In this document: in pieces, positions 61,195-64,000 of the stretch
Layout: every line of letters begins with the position of its first letter
Numbering within the stretch: position 1 is the first letter of the stretch
Notes under the pieces: generated by a model
Databases searched by the model: none
Seen by the model: only the letters and a program-made list of their open reading frames with translations
What the model was told of the DNA's origin: nothing
Position numbers and translations under genes: made by a program
Assembly (NCBI RefSeq): GCF_004340685.1
Contig: NZ_SLUN01000025.1
Location: forward strand, 1 to 64,000
DNA length: 64,000 bases
Direction: 5' to 3'
DNA from: Hydrogenispora ethanolica
GTDB taxonomy: Bacteria > Bacillota > UBA4882 > UBA8346

Positions 61195-61223
61195 AAGGGC
61201 TTGTCGCGAGGAGGCCCTTTTTT
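61195..61223 (+). terminator. Terminator of the oad operon
   Basis: AAGGGC (61195-61200) pairs with GCCCTT (61214-61219), followed by TTTT. In the 278-bp gap to 61453 no other gene is evident. Confidence 0.75.
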
Positions 61224-61452
61224 GTTGGCGTGAACCGTGGCGGGCCAGGGATGGTCGTCCGTCACTGGAATTCGGCGGAGGCTGTATTAAGAATCGATGA
61301 TCCCCGGGAACCAAAGGCTTGATATGACCGGCTTTATCACAAAACGACATTTAACAGTCGGTTAATGTTCATCTTCCTGTAATGGATTACTACGGGTCTT
61401 TGAGCTATAATCGTGTGGGAAAGAAACGAATCCCGATAATTGAGGAATGGAA

Positions 61453-61848
61453 GTGGCTGAGATGATTCTAGGTGTTGAGCATTTCGGTTTGATGTCCAGG
61501 GATCCCGAGAAATTAGCCGCCTGGTATCGGAAGATTCTCAACTTTAAGGTGATTCAGCATAATCAGAAATCTCCGCCGACGATCTTCGTGGCGGGGGAGA
61601 GCGGCTCCCTACTGGAGATCATGCCGTACACCGACGATGCCATTGTACTTTCCGGCAAAGAAAAACGGGCGATTCACACCGCAGTTACCGTGGACGACTT
61701 GGAGCGGGCGATAACGGAACTGAAGGACAAGGGCGTCGAATTTATCGGAGAGATGAAAGACCATCCCGGCGGAGTCCGTTTGATTTATTTCCGCGACCCC
61801 GACTGTAATTGGCTGCAACTGATCGAACGGCCCCAGCCCCTACGATAA
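61453..61848 (+). CDS. VOC (glyoxalase) superfamily protein
   Basis: A 131-residue vicinal-oxygen-chelate protein with paired beta-alpha-beta modules. Candidate metal ligands are His10 (GVEHFG), Glu in SLLEIM, His in AIHTAV and Glu in NWLQLIE, matching the four-ligand pattern. It may be a glyoxalase-, dioxygenase- or epimerase-like enzyme; the reaction is unknown. GTG at 61453 is preferred (GAGGAA 5-6 bp upstream); ATG 61447 and ATG 61462 are alternatives. A strong terminator follows. Confidence 0.85.
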   Translation: MAEMILGVEHFGLMSRDPEKLAAWYRKILNFKVIQHNQKSPPTIFVAGESGSLLEIMPYTDDAIVLSGKEKRAIHTAVTVDDLERAITELKDKGVEFIGEMKDHPGGVRLIYFRDPDCNWLQLIERPQPLR

Positions 61849-61855
61849 AAAGGAC

Positions 61856-61886
61856 AAGAGCATCGTAAACGGATGCTCTTTTTTTA
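61856..61886 (+). terminator. Terminator after the VOC gene
   Basis: AAGAGCATC (61856-61864) pairs with GATGCTCTT (61872-61880), followed by T-run. Confidence 0.9.
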
Positions 61887-61888
61887 TT

Positions 61889-61910
61889 GCCCGGAAAGAT
61901 CTTTCCGGGC
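61889..61910. promoter_or_regulatory. Perfect 22-bp palindrome
   Basis: Half-site GCCCGGAAAGA and its exact complement with no spacer, just behind the terminator. It could be an operator of the downstream regulator's transcript or the stem of a second terminator; its length and perfection are unusual. Confidence 0.55.
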
Positions 61911-62075
61911 GAGGGCGGTTGGCTTGCCTGTCCTTGCGTCCCCGGAAGGAATAGCTCTTATTGAAATGAATTCTCCGGTCCGGCTTTCAAGGTGTAAAAT
62001 CTCAGCAAGGTTTTTGCCATATTTTCTTTGTTGCGAAGCAGGAGAATTCCAAGGAAGGGGCGAAATAATACTCAT

Positions 62076-62088
62076 CTGGTAAGACCAG
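62076..62088. promoter_or_regulatory. FadR/GntR-type operator
   Basis: CTGGTAAGACCAG, a perfect palindrome with the TGGT-N3-ACCA core seen in FadR-subfamily operators. It lies 40 bp before the GntR start codon, consistent with autoregulation. Confidence 0.65.
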
Positions 62089-62127
62089 TTTGTGAGTTGG
62101 ACTGAACAGTTTTGGGAGGAATACCTT

Positions 62128-62835
62128 TTGGACTCGGAACAAGAAAAGCAGAGTGTTTCCAGGCAAGTTTTCACCAAAATTGAGCAGTTGTTAAAGTCCG
62201 GAGCGGTGCAGCCGGGCGAGCTTTTGCCCTCGGAACGGGAGTTGGCCGCTCAATTCGGCGTGGGGAGGCCGGCGGTCCGTGAGACTCTGAAAGCGCTGGA
62301 GATGATGGGCGTCATCGAGATCATCCACGGCAAGGGCGCCAGAGTGCTCACGCCGGACCTGGACGCCATCATGAAACCGTTGATCGCTTCGATTATGTTG
62401 ACCCAGTCCAATGTCTTGAATCTGATCGAAGTCCGGGAGGTGGTCGAACCCCAATGCGCCGCTATCGCGGCGACCCGGGCCACCGCCGAGCAGCTGCAAA
62501 AATTGCACGAATCGCTCCGCCAGATGGAGCGGGCCGCGGAGATTCCCGGGGAGTTCGCAGCGGCCGATTATCATTTTCACAACCTGGTGGCGCAAGCCAC
62601 CAACAATCCGCTACTGATCCGCATTTACGAGACCATCACCGCCTTGCTCTGGGATTTACAGCAGAAAACCGCGGCAATTCCCGATCATCAAAAGACCCTG
62701 CGTTATCACGAGAGCATTTATCAATGCATCTACCGGCGGGACGCGCCGGAGGCTTTATCGGTCATGAAACAACACATTCATGACACCCGTACCCGGTTTA
62801 TGAACTATCAGACGGGTCAGGCGCAACCACAATGA
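62128..62835 (+). CDS. FadR/GntR family transcriptional regulator (FCD domain)
   Basis: About 235 residues. The winged helix is at the N-terminus (ELLPSERELAAQFGVGRPAVRETLKALEMMGVIE). The FCD ligand-binding domain follows (about 85-230; EVREVVEPQCAAIAA, DYHFHNLVAQATNNP, HESIYQCIYRRD), with histidines that bind metal in related proteins. It likely responds to a sugar acid or similar and regulates the alcohol dehydrogenase and SDR genes just downstream. The TTG at 62128 has GGAGG 8 bp upstream; the longer frame to 62092 overlaps the operator. Confidence 0.9.
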   Translation: MDSEQEKQSVSRQVFTKIEQLLKSGAVQPGELLPSERELAAQFGVGRPAVRETLKALEMMGVIEIIHGKGARVLTPDLDAIMKPLIASIMLTQSNVLNLIEVREVVEPQCAAIAATRATAEQLQKLHESLRQMERAAEIPGEFAAADYHFHNLVAQATNNPLLIRIYETITALLWDLQQKTAAIPDHQKTLRYHESIYQCIYRRDAPEALSVMKQHIHDTRTRFMNYQTGQAQPQ

Positions 62836-62857
62836 ATTGTTGGGAGGGATAGATGAC

Positions 62858-63889
62858 ATGAAGGCACTCGTTCTCAAAGCCTATGGCGAACTGGTCTATG
62901 AGGAGGTACCTTCGCCGGATTACGGTCCGGAGGATCTCCTGGTGAGGGTGAAAGCTTGCGCGATTTGCGGCAGCGATGTCCATGGCTTTGACGGCAGTAC
63001 GGGCCGTCGCATTCCGCCGCTCGTCATGGGCCATGAGGCCTCGGGGATCGTAGCGGCGGCCGGCGCGGTCGTGACCGGGTTTCAAGTGGGGGACCGGATC
63101 ACCTTTGATTCCACGATCTATTGCGGCAGGTGCTATTTTTGCCGCCAGGGCCGGATCAACCTTTGCGATAACCGGCGGGTGCTCGGCGTCTCTTGCGCCG
63201 AATACCGTCAGAACGGCGCGTTCGCCGAATATGTGGCGATCCCGCAGCACATTGCGTATCAGCTGCCGGAAGCGATCACTTTCGAACAGGCGGCCATGGT
63301 TGAGCCCGTCTCCATCGCCCTTCATGCCTTGCACCGTTCGCCCGTGGGCGTTAACAATACGGCGGTGGTCGTGGGGTCGGGGATGATCGGCTTATTACTG
63401 ATTCAATTGTTAAAAGTGGCGGGCTGCGGTAACGTGGTGGCGGTGGATCTCGATCCCCGCAAGCTCGAGTTGGCCCGCAGGCTGGGCGCCAGCCATACTT
63501 TCCAGGCCGACCGGCCGGACCTGGCGGCCGCGATTCAAAACCTTACCGCGGGGCGAGGAGCCGATATCGCCTTCGAGGCGGTCGGGATCAGCGCCGCTGT
63601 GAAGACTGCCATCGCGTCGCTACGGAAAGGCGGAACCTTGACCTTGGTCGGAAACCTGGCGCCCCAGATTGACTTCGCGTTGCAACAGGTGGTAACGCGC
63701 GAGATTAGCGTGAATGGCAGTTGCGCCTCGGGCGGTGAGTATCCGGCCTGCCTCGAACTGATCGCCCGCGGGGCGCTGGATGTCGATGCGCTCATCAGCC
63801 AAGTGGCGCCGCTGTCCGAGGGGGCGGTTTGGTTTAAGCGGTTGTACGATGGGGAGCCGGGCTTGATGAAAGTGATTTTACAGCCTTGA
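62858..63889 (+). CDS. Zinc-dependent alcohol dehydrogenase (medium-chain) family
   Basis: A 343-residue MDR enzyme. Catalytic zinc is bound by Cys37 (CAICGSD) and His59 (GHEASG) with Glu nearby. Structural zinc is bound by Cys89, Cys92, Cys95 and Cys103. The NAD-binding motif is VVVGSGMIGLLLIQLLK, with the Asp in VAVDLD suiting NAD+. It resembles sorbitol/galactitol-phosphate dehydrogenases. Substrate not determined; a sugar or polyol is likely, given the regulator and SDR neighbours. ATG 62858 has GGGAGGG about 9 bp upstream. Confidence 0.92.
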   Translation: MKALVLKAYGELVYEEVPSPDYGPEDLLVRVKACAICGSDVHGFDGSTGRRIPPLVMGHEASGIVAAAGAVVTGFQVGDRITFDSTIYCGRCYFCRQGRINLCDNRRVLGVSCAEYRQNGAFAEYVAIPQHIAYQLPEAITFEQAAMVEPVSIALHALHRSPVGVNNTAVVVGSGMIGLLLIQLLKVAGCGNVVAVDLDPRKLELARRLGASHTFQADRPDLAAAIQNLTAGRGADIAFEAVGISAAVKTAIASLRKGGTLTLVGNLAPQIDFALQQVVTREISVNGSCASGGEYPACLELIARGALDVDALISQVAPLSEGAVWFKRLYDGEPGLMKVILQP

Positions 63890-63923
63890 AGAGGCGAGCG
63901 AATGAACGGGAGGTTTGAGACGG

Positions 63924-64000
63924 ATGGCGGAACAATTATTTGATCTCACAGGGAAAGTGGCAATCATCACCGGGGCCAGCCGGGGCCTGGGACAATATTT
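63924..64000 (+). CDS. Short-chain dehydrogenase/reductase, 5' end only
   Basis: Cut by the window edge. The 25 visible residues, MAEQLFDLTGKVAIITGAS then RGLGQ, show the TGxxxGxG cofactor motif of classical SDRs, as in gluconate 5-dehydrogenase-like enzymes. ATG 63924 has GGGAGG upstream, 34 bp after the alcohol dehydrogenase, so the two are co-transcribed. Confidence 0.85.
   Translation, partial: MAEQLFDLTGKVAIITGASRGLGQY

Noticed and set aside
61318-61350. A seventh copy of the 135-bp element
   Set aside because: Only GGCTTTATCACAAAACG resembles it; no second arm or conserved end is present.

Overview
The window is about 64 kb of chromosomal DNA, roughly 55% G+C in the genes, from what looks like an anaerobic member of the Bacillota (Firmicutes). 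The reasons are strong GGAGG-type ribosome binding sites with many TTG and GTG starts, AddAB instead of RecBCD, a VorDBAC-type 2-oxoacid:ferredoxin oxidoreductase, a sodium-pumping oxaloacetate decarboxylase, LL-diaminopimelate aminotransferase (DapL) and a sigma-28 style promoter in front of motAB. The exact lineage cannot be read from the window. No rRNA, tRNA, CRISPR array, prophage or transposase was found. Most of it is ordinary single-copy metabolism and housekeeping in short operons.

Layout. 1-1.47 kb: non-coding patchwork of duplicated modules with a 63-bp (3 x 21) repeat array carrying perfect DnaA-box sequences. 1.47-5.1 kb: GH3 beta-glucosidase and a Cys-rich DUF3795 protein, divergent from an AraC regulator. 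5.3-9.9 kb: membrane-anchored propeller-like protein, NADH oxidase, CcbP-like and SprT-like proteins. 10.2-16 kb: a sensor protein with GAF-like and PAS regions, an acetolactate-synthase-like TPP enzyme and a multi-PAS hybrid kinase. 16-23 kb: PepF, DUF502, motAB, a NifU-like protein, TrmL. 23-28 kb: folC, a P-loop ATPase and the vorDBAC operon. 28-37.4 kb: BI-1 membrane protein, cupin, GIY-YIG, isochorismatase-like, nitroreductase, 5'-nucleotidase, MFS, aminotransferase, MsrB, HAD. 37.5-46.5 kb: addB-addA, folE2, polysaccharide deacetylase. 46.6-57.1 kb: DtxR regulator, MBL hydrolase, M32 carboxypeptidase, methyltransferase, dapL, topB, GNAT, PhzF. 57.4-61.2 kb: oxaloacetate decarboxylase genes in two divergent groups, including a 46-aa membrane protein. 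61.4-64 kb: VOC protein, FadR-type regulator, zinc alcohol dehydrogenase and the start of an SDR.

The unusual content is repeats. (1) Six copies of a ~135-bp element (9.9, 12.9, 22.1, 22.8, 31.1, 33.3 kb) fold into two hairpins whose stems covary between copies. In five of six the same end lies against the 3' end of a gene, and in two the element supplies the stop codon. This is the best candidate for an undescribed structured RNA/DNA element. (2) Four unrelated sequences (0.2, 16.2, 47.4, 57.2 kb) are arrays with a 21-bp period, two helical turns or one heptad of codons. (3) addB carries four in-frame 54-bp units, and a fifth unit in inverted orientation lies 1.9 kb further on inside the same gene.
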